Source: Purshia tridentata
Taxonomy: Eukaryota > Streptophyta > Magnoliopsida > Rosales > Rosaceae
Assembly: GCA_003254885.1 (NCBI GenBank)
Contig: QANT01002004.1
Coordinates: forward strand, 1-47,807
Reading direction: 5' to 3'
Length of the DNA stretch: 47,807 bases
The notes under the pieces: generated by a model
What the model was told of the DNA's origin: nothing
The model's input: the letters and a program-made list of their open reading frames with translations, nothing else
Databases searched by the model: none
Part shown: in pieces, positions 13,701 through 24,318 of the stretch
Layout: each line of letters begins with the position of its first letter
How positions within the stretch are numbered: position 1 is the first letter of the stretch
Program-made: the position numbers and the translations under genes

Positions 13701-15170
13701 GAGACTGTCAGGCTCAAAAGTTATCAATGACTTACCTTTATTGATTGAATCAGGTAACGAGCTTCCTGCGGAGCTCCTCCAAACCTTGTTGAAGATGGCA
13801 CCAACTTCTGAAGAAGAATTGAAGCTTAGGTTATTCACTGGTGATCTTTCTCAACTTGGCCCCGCAGAGCGGTTCCTCAAAGTCATGGTCGACATACCAT
13901 TTGCTTTCAAACGCATAGAGTCACTACTCTTCATGTGTTCTCTCCCAGAGGAGGTCTCTAGCGCTAAAGAGTCCTTTGCAACTTTAGAGGTGAGACACTA
14001 GATCTTTTAATGCATATTCATATCCAATCATATGTTGCAAGCATTCTTTAGAACAATTCTTAGTTTAATAGTCAGTCATGCCCTTTTGTTTCTTTTTATT
14101 ATTTTTGGTAATAAGTATGTGCATATAATCGGGATATGAAAGCATCATTTAAGTAATAATAGCAAGATTTTTCTGTATTTCTAACTATCCTCATCTAATG
14201 GCAGGTTGCATGCAACAAACTTAGAAAGAGCAGGCTCTTCTTAAAACTTTTAGAAGCAGTTCTCAAAACTGGCAACCGCATGAATGATGGTACCTACCGT
14301 GGTGGTGCTCAGGCATTTAGGCTTGATACACTCTTGAAACTGTCTGATGTAAAAGGAGCTGATGGCAAGACCACACTCTTGCAATTTGTTGTTCAGGAGA
14401 TCATCCGTTCTGAGGGCGTACGTGCTGCTCGTGCAGTCAAAGCAAGCCAGAGCATGTCCAATATGAGTACAGAGGATTTTGTTGAGGATGTCTGTGAAGA
14501 ATCCCCAGAGAACTATCGTAGCCTTGGTCTTCAGGTTGTCTCAGGTTTAAGCGATGAACTTGAAGATGTGAAAAAGGCAGCACTTGTAGATTCTGATGGC
14601 CTAACGTCGACAGTAGCAAATCTTGGCCAGTCACTACTAAAAACTCGACATTTTATAAATATTGAGATGAAGAATCTGGACGAAGACAGTGAATTCCAAC
14701 ATACACTGGTGAGTTTTGTGGAGCGTGCAGAATGTGATATTACATTGCTGTTGGAAGAAGAAAAGAGGATAACGGCTCTTGTGAAGAGCACGGCAGATTA
14801 CTTTCATGGGAACGCAGGGAAGGATGAAGGCATTCGTTTGTTTGCCATTGTACGCGAATTCTTGGTAATGCTAAATAAGACATGTACTGAGGTTAAAAAT
14901 GCAGCAATGAAGGCAGGGAAGCTTGCCAAGAAAGAGGCTCCCACCGCAGCAAATTCGAAAGAGGCTCCGACCGCAGCAAATTCAAAAGAGGCTCGGTCAG
15001 CAGCAACTTCAGAAAATGGTCAACCACCTTCAGAAACTCCTCAGCCACCTTCAGAAAATCGACAGCCACCTGCAGATTTTCAACAGTCAGCTGCAGAAAT
15101 GCGTCAGAAACTCTTTCCAGCAATTGCAGAACGGCGGATGGACAGTTCCAGTTCAGATGATGAACGATAG
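10777..15170 (+). CDS. FH3: class I formin (AtFH3/FH5-like)
   Basis: Nucleates and bundles actin filaments from the plasma membrane. Six exons join in frame: 10777-10935, 11573-12350, 12433-12886, 12982-13184, 13754-13989, 14205-15170, giving 931 aa. I chose the ATG at 10777 because a signal peptide ([20 protein letters not shown]) begins there; an in-frame ATG at 10738 would add 13 residues before it. Order: signal peptide; extracellular part with an eight-residue [12 protein letters not shown] repeat (about 165-215) and a Lys/Ser-rich stretch; transmembrane helix about 265-287 followed by KKKRK; FH1 polyproline about 361-405; FH2 from LKPFFWDKV (437), including [12 protein letters not shown] (about 632-643), to about 850; Ala/Pro/Ser-rich tail. 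It is somewhat longer than Arabidopsis FH3. The symbol rests on synteny with BAM5 and SDG2. An N at 13219 lies in a poly-C run just inside intron 4. Confidence 0.92.
11926..12048 (+). repeat. 24-bp coding minisatellite in formin ectodomain
   Basis: Five imperfect copies of a 24-bp unit around CCAGGCCCTGCTCGA encode PAPGPARV/I. They lie in the predicted extracellular, possibly cell-wall-contacting, part of the formin. The frame is kept throughout. Confidence 0.85.
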
Positions 15171-16154
15171 GTATGCAAGAATTTCTGACTTTGAAGCATA
15201 GTTTTTCATCTCTGGTTTCGTTATGTGAAATGAGAAGAAGAATTTCAATAATGTATTATATATGCTTTGGCTTTTGTTTGCAAGCATTTAAGGTAAGCTG
15301 GAGTCAATCATTAAGTAATCCAATAGTGCTAAAAATACATATGCATAACAAAATTGGCCTTCAATTTTTTGAATTTTAGAAGACAATGCTTGTGGAAGCA
15401 GCTAGTAATCTTCTTTATGTGCAAACTACAACTTCAAACAGATATTTATTTCCCTCTATACGTGTCCTCACTTTTTTCCATTGCCTGCTACAGTCTGCAG
15501 ATATTCAGGTGACATGGAAATCATGGTGGCATGAGGACCAGATGGTCCTTTGCAGTAAGTAGTCCATATCTTAAAACTTGTTGGTCAATGAACGCTATCC
15601 GTTTCCAGAAAGAGTACTGCTTGAAAAAGGGACTCCATCCAAAGGCAAACAGGATTTTCAATTGTACAGAAAGACCAAAACAACACCAACATTATTGCTG
15701 TTTTGCCATCTTTATCATTGTACACTCTCATACGAACCAAATGCATTTAGTCCATAATTTTAGTTTGTATTTCATGAACGTGATGTCTTGTTGAAGATGA
15801 AGGGGGTCACATATTCTCCTAATCTTTTGGACTTTTTCATTTTTTTGATTTTAATCTTTTGGAATTGGAATCTAGCTAGCTAGTTGTTCTAATTATCATG
15901 TTGAATGTATAATTATATCAAAGCAAAATTGGCTTCTCCAAATATCTGCTTTAGCTATAAAGCCCAACATTTTTTATGTGACCGAGTCACACTGAGTTTC
16001 GACCTTTGTTTTTTTTTTTTGTGGAGAGGCCCAAAGCATTTTCTAACTTAGTGTTTTATCATGCGAATACGATCAACGGTGGAAGGTAACCCAAGGGATC
16101 TGGTCCCACCACCTAAGCCCAATAGCTCCGCGACACGTCATGAAGTCGCTTGTC
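15171..16154. other. formin 3' flank and intergenic spacer
   Basis: It contains the presumed formin 3' UTR (to about 15.8 kb), then AT-rich spacer with a T-run at 16010-16020. The frame at 15531-15794 has no recognisable domain. No gene supported. Confidence 0.4.
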
Positions 16155-16179
16155 AAACCCTACTACAAGCCCTATATAA
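16155..16179 (+). promoter_or_regulatory. telo-box and TATA box of the GeBP gene
   Basis: AAACCCTA (telo-box, 16155-16162) is followed by TATATAA (16173-16179), 87 bp before the ATG. GCCCAA elements lie upstream (about 16030 and 16116). Telo-box plus GCCCA elements are common in promoters of growth-related plant genes. Inferred from motif matches only. Confidence 0.5.
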
Positions 16180-16265
16180 ATCCTCTACTCTCTTATGAGT
16201 AATCGTCCTAAAAACCCTTGTTATTCTAAAGGTTAGAAATCAAGACCGTCTCTTTCTGAATTCTG

Positions 16266-16424
16266 ATGGCTCCAAAGCGGCATCTAGAAGATCCCCCTCC
16301 CGCCGCTTCATCTTTCAAGGAAGAGTCAGACGACGACACCGTCGACGAAGAAGAAAACGGCCCCGTTGAAGGTGAAGACGACAAAGAAAAATATGGGGAC
16401 GAAGAAGAAGAAGAAGAAGAAGAA

Positions 16425-16456
<32 letters not shown>

Positions 16457-17546
16457 AGAAGACGACGACGATGACAACGAAGAAGACGATAATGAGGAAG
16501 AGAAAGAGAAATCTTCTTCTATGAAGACCCTTGTGACTTCTTCATCGGCGGTTTCAAATCCCCAATCGCACTCCGCCTCCGAAGACGAGTCCGAATCCGG
16601 GTCCGACACGGAGTCCGATAACAACAACAACAACCATTCGCCGTCGGCTTCTGACTTCACTATCAAGCCCATTGTCTCCAAGCCCATTAACGACTCCGTC
16701 AAGCCCGAAAAGAAGAATGCTCCGGCAAAGCTCAGTTCGTCGACGCCGGCCAATCCCGGGTCGAAGCGCCCGGCGGAGAGTGAATTGAATTCCAAGGACC
16801 CCAAAAAGAAGAAGGTGATGAACAGCGGCGATGATGAGGATGCCAGAAAGGGACGGCTTTGGAGCGAAGACGATGAGATTGCGATCTTGAAGGGCATGAT
16901 AGACTATCAAGCCAAGAAAGGATCCGACCCTTATGCGAATATGGGTGCATTCCATGAATTTATGAAGAAAAATTTACGAGTCGATGTGACGAAGAACCAG
17001 TTGATGGATAAGATCAGGAGGTTGAGGAAGAAGTACCAGACCAATGCGGAGAAGGGCGAGAATGGCGAGGACCCAGTGTTCTCTAAGGCCCATGAATCCA
17101 AGTCCTTTGAGCTTTCGAAGAAGATTTGGGGTGTTGAAGCTAATGGTGTGGATGATAATGCAAAGAGCAGTAAGAGGAAGCCAAAGCAGAGTAACAAGGT
17201 TAGCAATGCCACAGTCTTGGCGTTGCCTGTTTCGGCTGTGGCTGGAAAGAAAGAGGAGGTGAATGTGACTAACGGTGGAGTTAAGGCTGACCCAGATGAG
17301 TTTTGGTCTAAGTACCCATGCCTGAGTGGTTCTTTGCGTTTGGAGAATTGCTCGCCGATGTCGGAGGATTTAGTGAGACTTATGATTCAGAGAATGCCTT
17401 TGATTGGGAGTTCGAAGGCTAAAGAGTTGGACGACAGGTGGAGGAAGTTGCAGCTTGTTGAAATGGAGCTGTCTGTCAAGAAGCTTGATTTGATACATGA
17501 ACAGTCTAGACTTGTATTGGATGCAATGAAGTCCCCGAAAGATTAG
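16266..17546 (+). CDS. GeBP / STOREKEEPER family transcription factor
   Basis: A single-exon gene of 426 aa. The GeBP (DUF573) DNA-binding domain spans residues 196-289: RLWSEDDEIAILKGMIDY, then DPYANMGAFHEFMKKNL, then NQLMDKIRRLRKKY and a terminal FELSKKIWG. This plant-specific fold is used by GLABROUS1 enhancer-binding proteins and potato STOREKEEPER. The N-terminal third is extremely acidic, with a pure 20-Glu run (46-65) followed by Asp/Glu and Ser-rich stretches. Lys-rich patches at 180-183 could serve nuclear import. The C-terminus (about 385-422) is a predicted leucine-rich helix (RWRKLQLVEMELSVKKLDL), as in other family members, probably for dimerisation. The acidic frame's reverse strand gives a spurious poly-Ser frame. 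Confidence 0.93.
16401..16460 (+). repeat. GAA/GAG microsatellite coding 20 Glu
   Basis: Sixty bases of GAA with one GAG encode an uninterrupted run of 20 glutamates in the GeBP protein. Trinucleotide repeats of this length are often length-variable between individuals. Confidence 0.9.
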
Positions 17547-20050
17547 AGGTTAGCTTGATGGTAATTCATGGCATCTTCGATTTTATGTTTATATTTTGGG
17601 CTGAAACAGTATTTTAGGTTTTGTTCTGATGGACGCGGTTTTGTTTGAACCATGGGGGTTCTCAAGTTTTGGTGAAGAGTATTATTTTCTGTATTACTCA
17701 GGAGTACTATACATCTGTTACATGGAGATTATAAAATTATAATGCAAGTGTTTTTCTTTATGGCATTGTAGCTCTCTCTTTTATAGTTTAGCTTCATTGG
17801 AGTTGATTTCTTTTTAATTTTGAGACTGGATGATGCCTGCTAAATTGTCTGGTTAATCTGAAAATAGTATTAGAAAATGGCCTTTGTCGCGTGGTAACAA
17901 TTTGTTTTATTGGTGGTGGAGACCATGATAGGGTTCTGTGTAGTCGTATTTTGAAGAATCAGGGATAGGAAATAAGATCTTATGGGAAAATTTGTCCCTG
18001 AGGGGTACGTGTCCAATAATAGTTCATATTTGCACTACTAATCCAGTAATTAGATGGGTGAGATCATAAGAGGCACATAACATTTTGCTGTGAGCTGCAA
18101 TTGTCATCCATGGAGTCCCCATCGTACCCAGTTGGGTGCCATGGATCTTGCTTTCTACCAATAGCAGCTCTCCATAGGCAACTCTACAATGGAGTTGTAG
18201 ACGATACTACTTGCAATCCCATACTTGGTGTGTGTTTAGTATGATACCAAATGATATGAATCCATCTGTTGGCTATAAAACTGGCTTGCAATGGGGTAGT
18301 GTTCAACCATCCGATGTGGGATTACAATTTACAAGAGGCACATAGCACAAGCTTTCTTTATGGAATTGTGATGCCTTTCTAGTTGTGTTTCTAATTAATA
18401 TGCATGTCTTTAGAGTGATTGGTGTCTGTAATGAAGAGGTTCCTTATTTTGTGGTCTGGAGAGTCAGGGTAGGGACTGACCTAAATTAAATTTCATCAAG
18501 TTTTCTTTAAGGAATTGAGATGCTTCTCTTAATCTGATTTTTAATTATAATACACATTCTTAATGGTGATTAAATTGATGGTGAACACCGTAGGATTAAT
18601 TTATGGTATGGGGTCTTATTTAATTTTGGATAGGATAGGAAAAAAATCCTCCCACATGTCTAATGTGTCAAACGGGGGCCTTTCCATTGTAGAGAAGCTA
18701 GCTTATGATGTTTAAGTTGAATGACCACTATGTAGTTTAATGCTTCTATTTGCAGGCCCATTTTTCAGGCAATATCCTAGTGGATTTGCTTGACTTGCGG
18801 GTTAAATTTACTAGTAGATAAACATGTCAGTTAGAACTTATGCATCTGGGTAAGAATTTGTATAAAGTCCATGATTTCAATGATATTTTGATCGTGTCCT
18901 CTCGTTCTGTGTTTGGGTTTAGAGCTTGAAAGTGATGCACACTCCAAATGGCAGTGCTATCCCGCTGATCTGTTTGGAGGATGTTTGAATTAGACTCAGT
19001 TAGCCTCCTGTGTGTTTCATTCTGCCTGCCCTGCTTCATCAGCTATTTCAGTTTTTAGTTGATTACTGTCATACTTAACTCTGCTACTGCTTACTGATTA
19101 CTGAGCTGATTCTTGTGACTGTTAGAAGTGTGCCTAGAAGGCTAGAAGAGATTTTGGCAGTTGACTAACTGAATAATATGTTCCATCAGTTTCTGAGTTT
19201 GCATGTGATCTATATTCTTGAAAATGTCGGTGAAAGTAAAACTGTAAAACTGCAATTTTTTTTCTTCTCCCTAGGATTGTTTGAACCTTGAATTATTGGA
19301 CCTAATCAAGGCCAGAAAAAAAAAAAAGGGAATTATTGGACCTCGTGAAGAAAAGATAGAGGTTGCTTAAATCACAGATCCGACTTGTTATTGTTCATTA
19401 ACACCATGTTTCCAAGTATTAAATAGCTTGCATTAAAATGGTTCCTTGGATGAGATGATCTGCTTTCTACTTCATATAGTGCTACATGGTAGAAAGCGGA
19501 ATTGAGTTGATGTTGCAAAAGTTTCCCAGTCAGTGTACTTCTTAATGACATTAAAGATCAAAATTCTCTCATTGTTAAATCTGAACCTTTGAACAATAGA
19601 AATTAGCATCTCGCATTTAAACCGCATTTATTATCCTGCAAGGCTGAAATGGAGAATAATCTTACGCTACGGTACAAAAAAAGAATGCTGCTCTTTAAAG
19701 ACCCAAAAATGGGGGAACATGTTTTATAAATGGTTTTGTACATGTAAGACTGTCACGTATTGGAACACTACGGTGATGTGAGACTCTTCATGTGCGACTG
19801 TTACGCAATGTAAGACTGTTGGGGAACCACGTAACGTTTATAAATGTTTTTTTAATAAACGACTGCAATATATGATCAAAACGGGCAATAAAACCTGCAA
19901 TAAGATATATATATATATATATATATGTTTGTCTGTTTCTCATCCAATTTAAAATTCCTCATAATTAACGTGTTTAAAGTCACCTGCAATTGCTATTGTA
20001 TATACCTCTCCTTTTTCTTCAATGGTGGGCGTACTACTGTCTCTCTCTCT

Positions 20051-20059
20051 TATATTTAA
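20051..20059 (+). promoter_or_regulatory. TATA box, terpene synthase copy A
   Basis: TATATTTAA directly after a CT run, 55 bp before the ATG at 20106. The same arrangement precedes copy B. Confidence 0.5.
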
Positions 20060-20105
20060 GCACGTAGTCTGCTAATATGTTTTCATCATTAAGATCTCAA
20101 CACAA

Positions 20106-22819
20106 ATGGAACTTGCATTCTCCTTCCTGTCTTCCTCCTTGCCCTTGATCAGGTCAACTCCTCCTCGTTGTCGTCAAACAAGACTAATTTCATGGCGTAC
20201 GAGGACGACAACAACAACAAGATCCCAAACAAGAAAAGAATCCTCCTGCATTGTACTCCAAAACGACTCATCAAAGCATAAGCGGCGATTTGCTCAGTAT
20301 CATCCTACCATTTGGGATTTTGAACTCATTAACTCCTTCGCCACTCATTACACTGTACGTATCTTCCACACTTGACCAAATTAACACACACATCAATAAG
20401 CAGCTCACTGAAAAACTTTGATTTCTTGCAGTACGAGTTATATGGCGCGCAGTTGGAGGGTCTAAAGCAGAATGCTGCTAAAGCATTACTGGCATCCTCA
20501 ACTTCAAGTACTTGTTCGATTCTAAAACTTATCGACTCAATGCAGCGGCTGGGAGTTGCCTATCACTTCGAAAAAGAGATCGAGGCAGCTCTTAGCCTTG
20601 TTGCTTCCAGTTTTACTGTCAATACCACAAACGATGATCTCCACACGGTTTCTCTGCAATTCCGAATACTCAGACAACATGGCATTGCTATTAGTCCAGG
20701 TAAAGGTCTTCTTGTCAAGCTTAGAAACAAAAGTTAATAGTTGGGGCATTAGAGAGAAACAAACTCTGGCATTACCAATTCTTACTAATTTTTGTGCAAT
20801 ATACGGTGACAAATTGATTGACAGATGTGTTTAACAAGTTTAGAAGCAGAGACGGAAGCTTCAAAGAAAGCATGAACAAGGACGTGGAGGGAATTTTGAG
20901 TTTGTATGAAGCCTCACACCTTGGAATGGTTGGTGAAGATCATGTATTTGAAGAAGCAAAGAGTTTTAGTACCAAAAACTTGAAACAATTAATGGCAACG
21001 ATGGATGACAACGATTTATTGAAGCAATTAGTCGAGCAATCACTGGAAACTCCCCTGCACTGGAGGATGTCGAGGATCGAAGCTCGGAACTTCATCGATA
21101 TCTACCAAAGGGACGATTCTAGGAACTTGGCTTTGCTTGAGTTTGCCAAGTTGGACTATAATCTTGTCCAATCCATATATCAAAGGGAGATAAAGGAGCT
21201 ATCATGGCAAGATGCGCATATGCATAATATTAGAGAGAGATCTTAGCTTCATTTTAATATTCTAAAATTTTGCAAAAGAAAAATTTGTGTGAGCTATTCT
21301 TGCTACAGTGTTGAGTATTAGAAAAGTCCAGTTAAAAGATAGCATGTGTCCAAAAAATATAAAATTATTATCAAATTTCGGCACATCTTTTATGACAAAA
21401 CCAGCTTGACGCAAGTTTTGCTTTCACATATGTGCAGGTGGTGGAGAGACTTGGATTTTAAAAATAAGGCAAGTTACTCGAGGGATAGATTGATGGAGAA
21501 TTACTTGTGGGCGTTGGGGATCGTTTCTGAGCCCCAACTCTCGGAATGCAGGATTGGCCTCACCAAATTTGTATGCATATTAACAGCCATTGATGACATG
21601 TATGATGTGTATGGATTTTTGGATGAGCTTCACCACTTCACAGATGCAGTATCTCGGTAAGTAAGATCTTGTTATGGATTTAATTACTTTAATCTTCTCA
21701 AAGCTTCCTCTACATTCCGGTATTGGGAGCATCTCAATTGATCACTTTGTGGACCATTTTTTTAAGTCACCTATATGGATTTCATCTCTATTAGAGAAAC
21801 GATCCATAATATGATCAGTTAAGATGATCAAAATAATTTTATTCCGACTAAAATAAAACTTGGATATTCCTCAAATTTGTTACATCAAATATCTGACAAT
21901 AATATTAGTGATGATAGATGGGACATGGAAGCAAAGGAGGACCTTCCCGAGTACATGAAGCCACTTTATATTGCCATGCTCAAGTTTGGCAATGAATTAG
22001 CCAATCATAACGCATTAAAAAATAATAATGGTTTGGACATCCTCCCTTATATTAAGAGAGAGGTAATTAGTACTTTAATTAAATTATTAAGAAGTCTATC
22101 TCTTAATTAATGTACTCTAACAATAGCACTACCTTTTTATTGCCTATGTATTACAGTGGGCAAACCTTTGTGAATCATATTTGGTAGAAGCACAATGGTT
22201 TTACAGTAGACACACACCAACTTTGGAAGAGTACATAGAAAATGCATGGACTTCAGTGGGTGGTCCTGGAGCTATGCTCCATGCTTATTTGCTAAGGCTG
22301 GGTTACAACTCAACAAAAACTTCACTTGACTCCTTTAACCATGCCTCTCAGCTCATCTATTGGTCTTCCCTCATGACTCGACTTAGCGATGATTTGGGGA
22401 CCTCCAAGGTATATGTATATATATATATATTTGTGTTAGCTTAGTAATTACTAGCTAATTAGCAAACTCACTTGATAAATTAAAACTAATGAATTGTCAT
22501 GTGTTTTTGTTCAAAGGCTGAGTGGGTGAGAGGTGATGTTGCAAAAGCCGTAGAGTGCTACATGGAAGAGACAGGCATATCCGAAGAAGAAGCACAGGAT
22601 TACATAAAGGGTTTGATATGCCATTCATGGAAGAAAATCAATGAAGAGAGTGCCAAAAGTAGCATACCAAAACCCATTGTGAATATGTCATTGAATATGG
22701 CGAGGACTGCTCACTGCATCTTTCAGCATGGAGACGGCATTGGAACATCAAATGGGGTCACCAAAGATCGTTTGATCTCTTTGATTACAAATCCTATTCC
22801 TATAACCATCCACAATTAA
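20106..22819 (+). CDS. TPS-b monoterpene synthase, copy A
   Basis: Class I terpene cyclase, probably acting on geranyl diphosphate in plastids. Seven exons, as in TPS-b genes: 20106-20354, 20432-20699, 20825-21206, 21438-21656, 21918-22062, 22157-22408, 22517-22819; 605 aa, normal length. Residues 1-55 are Ser/Thr/Arg-rich (transit peptide). RR(x)8W is at 60-70, the TPS-b hallmark. The metal sites are DDMYD at 352-356 and the NSE/DTE motif DDLGTSKAE at 499-507, both intact. Oddity: exon 3 has no GT donor. The frame continues only if intron 3 starts with GC (TCATG|GCAAGA at 21206/21207); the usual R-W-W start of the catalytic domain then reads W-W-W (300-302). If the GC donor is not used, translation stops at 21244-21246 and the gene is dead. 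Product not predictable. It is the open copy of a tandem pair. Confidence 0.88.
21207..21437 (+). other. GC-AG intron (intron 3, copy A)
   Basis: Needed to keep the terpene synthase frame open. The donor is GCAAGA after TCATG and the acceptor is TGTGCAG. No GT occurs between the end of conserved coding and the in-frame stop at 21244. Copy B has the same donor at 25418. Confidence 0.7.
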
Positions 22820-24263
22820 GATTTGTTTTAATTACATGCCCCTTGGATACTTAGAAATTGTAATTTTTGTGTGAAAGGCCGAAACCAATTGTATAATTTG
22901 TCTTTTTAATTTTGAGAATGGATGATGTCTGCTAAATTGTCTGGTTAATCTGAAAATAATATTAGAAAATCCTCCCACATGTCTAATGTGTGAAACGGGG
23001 CCTTTCCATTGTAGAGAAGCTAGCTTATGATGTTTAAGTTGAATGACTACAATGTAGTTTTATTCTTCTATTTGCAGGCCCATTTTTCAGGCAATATCCT
23101 AGTGGATTTGCTTGACTTGCGGGTTAAATTTACCAGTAAATAAACAAGCATGTCAGTTAGAAGTTAGAACTTCTGCATCTGGGTAAGAATTTGTATAAAG
23201 TCCATGAGTTCAATGATATTTTGATTGTGTCCTCTCGTTCTGTGTTTGGGCTTAGAGGTTCAAAGTGATGCACACTCCAAATGGCAGTGCTATCCCGCTG
23301 ATATATTTGGAGGATGTTTGAATTAGACCCAGTTAGCCTCCTGTGTGTTTCCTTCTGTCTGCCCTGCTTCACCAGATTTTCCAGTTTTTAGTTGATTACT
23401 CTGTCATACTTAACTCTGCTACTGCTTACTGAGCTGATTCTTGTGATTGTTACAAGTGTGCCTACAAGGCTAGAAGAGATAATGGCAAAAAAACAAAAAA
23501 GAATTATTGGACCTAATTATGGCCACAAAAAAAAAAGGAATTATTGGACCTAAACCTAATGAAGAAAAGATAAAGGTTGCTTAAATCACAGATCCGAGCA
23601 CCTAATTGTCTTCGTTCATTAACATCATGTTTCCGAGTTTTGCTTCATTTGGCGCTACGCGGAAGAAAGCGGAATTGAAATGATGTTGCAAACGTTACCC
23701 AGTCAGTGTTCTTCCAAGCTAGTCGCAATCTGATAATGCATTAAAGATCAAAATTCTATCCTTATTAAATCTGAACCTTGGAAACAATCTAGTGGTGGAA
23801 ATTAGCATCCCGCACTCAAAAAATCTAGTGGTGCAATCGATAAAAATCCTACACTATGGTCGTGGACAAGAATGCTGCTCTGTAAAGGCCAAAAATGAGG
23901 AACATGTTTTATAAATGGTTTTGCGCACGTAAGACTGTTACGTAATGGAACCGAGGTAAAGAATTGGGATCTGTTCATGTACGACTGTTAGGTAAGGAAT
24001 ACGGAATTTTGAAATCACATCTATCAAATTAATTTTTAAGGTTAAACACAGGAACGAAAATTATTTTTTTCCCCTTTTTTTTGTTGTGCCAAAGTTGTTA
24101 CCATTTACCAACAACTGCAATATATGATAAAAACCTGCAATAAAACCTGCAATAAGATAAATATGTTAAGTCTGTTTCTCATCCAATTTAAAATCCTCAT
24201 GATTTGTTTAAAGTCATTTGCAATTGCTATTGTATATACCTCTCTCTCTCTCTCTCTCTCTCT

Positions 24264-24272
24264 TATATTTAA
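24264..24272 (+). promoter_or_regulatory. TATA box, terpene synthase copy B
   Basis: TATATTTAA immediately after a 23-bp TC run, 55 bp before the ATG at 24319. The core promoter is preserved from copy A. Confidence 0.45.
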
Positions 24273-24318
24273 GCACGTAGTCTGCTAATATGTTTTCATC
24301 ATCAAAAACTCAACATAA

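Larger units (their letters stand above)
17811..22902 (+). repeat. tandem duplication, unit A (terpene synthase region)
   Basis: The unit starts at TTTTTAATTTTGAGA (17811) and continues through the first terpene synthase to 22902, where the same start sequence begins unit B. The units are near-identical in coding and intron sequence. Unit A carries an extra segment 17879-18647 that unit B lacks, and has (AT)11 at 19905-19926. The part before the gene (17.8-20.0 kb) is non-coding; a minus-strand frame at 18827-19039 recurs in unit B but shows no domain. Confidence 0.85.

Noticed and set aside
16226-16897. Minus-strand poly-Ser frame (223 aa)
   Set aside because: It is the antisense of the GAA-rich acidic region of the GeBP gene.
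18827-19039. Minus-strand frame repeated at 23157-23372
   Set aside because: It is duplicated only because it lies in the tandem unit. It has no domain, and the copies carry unconstrained changes.
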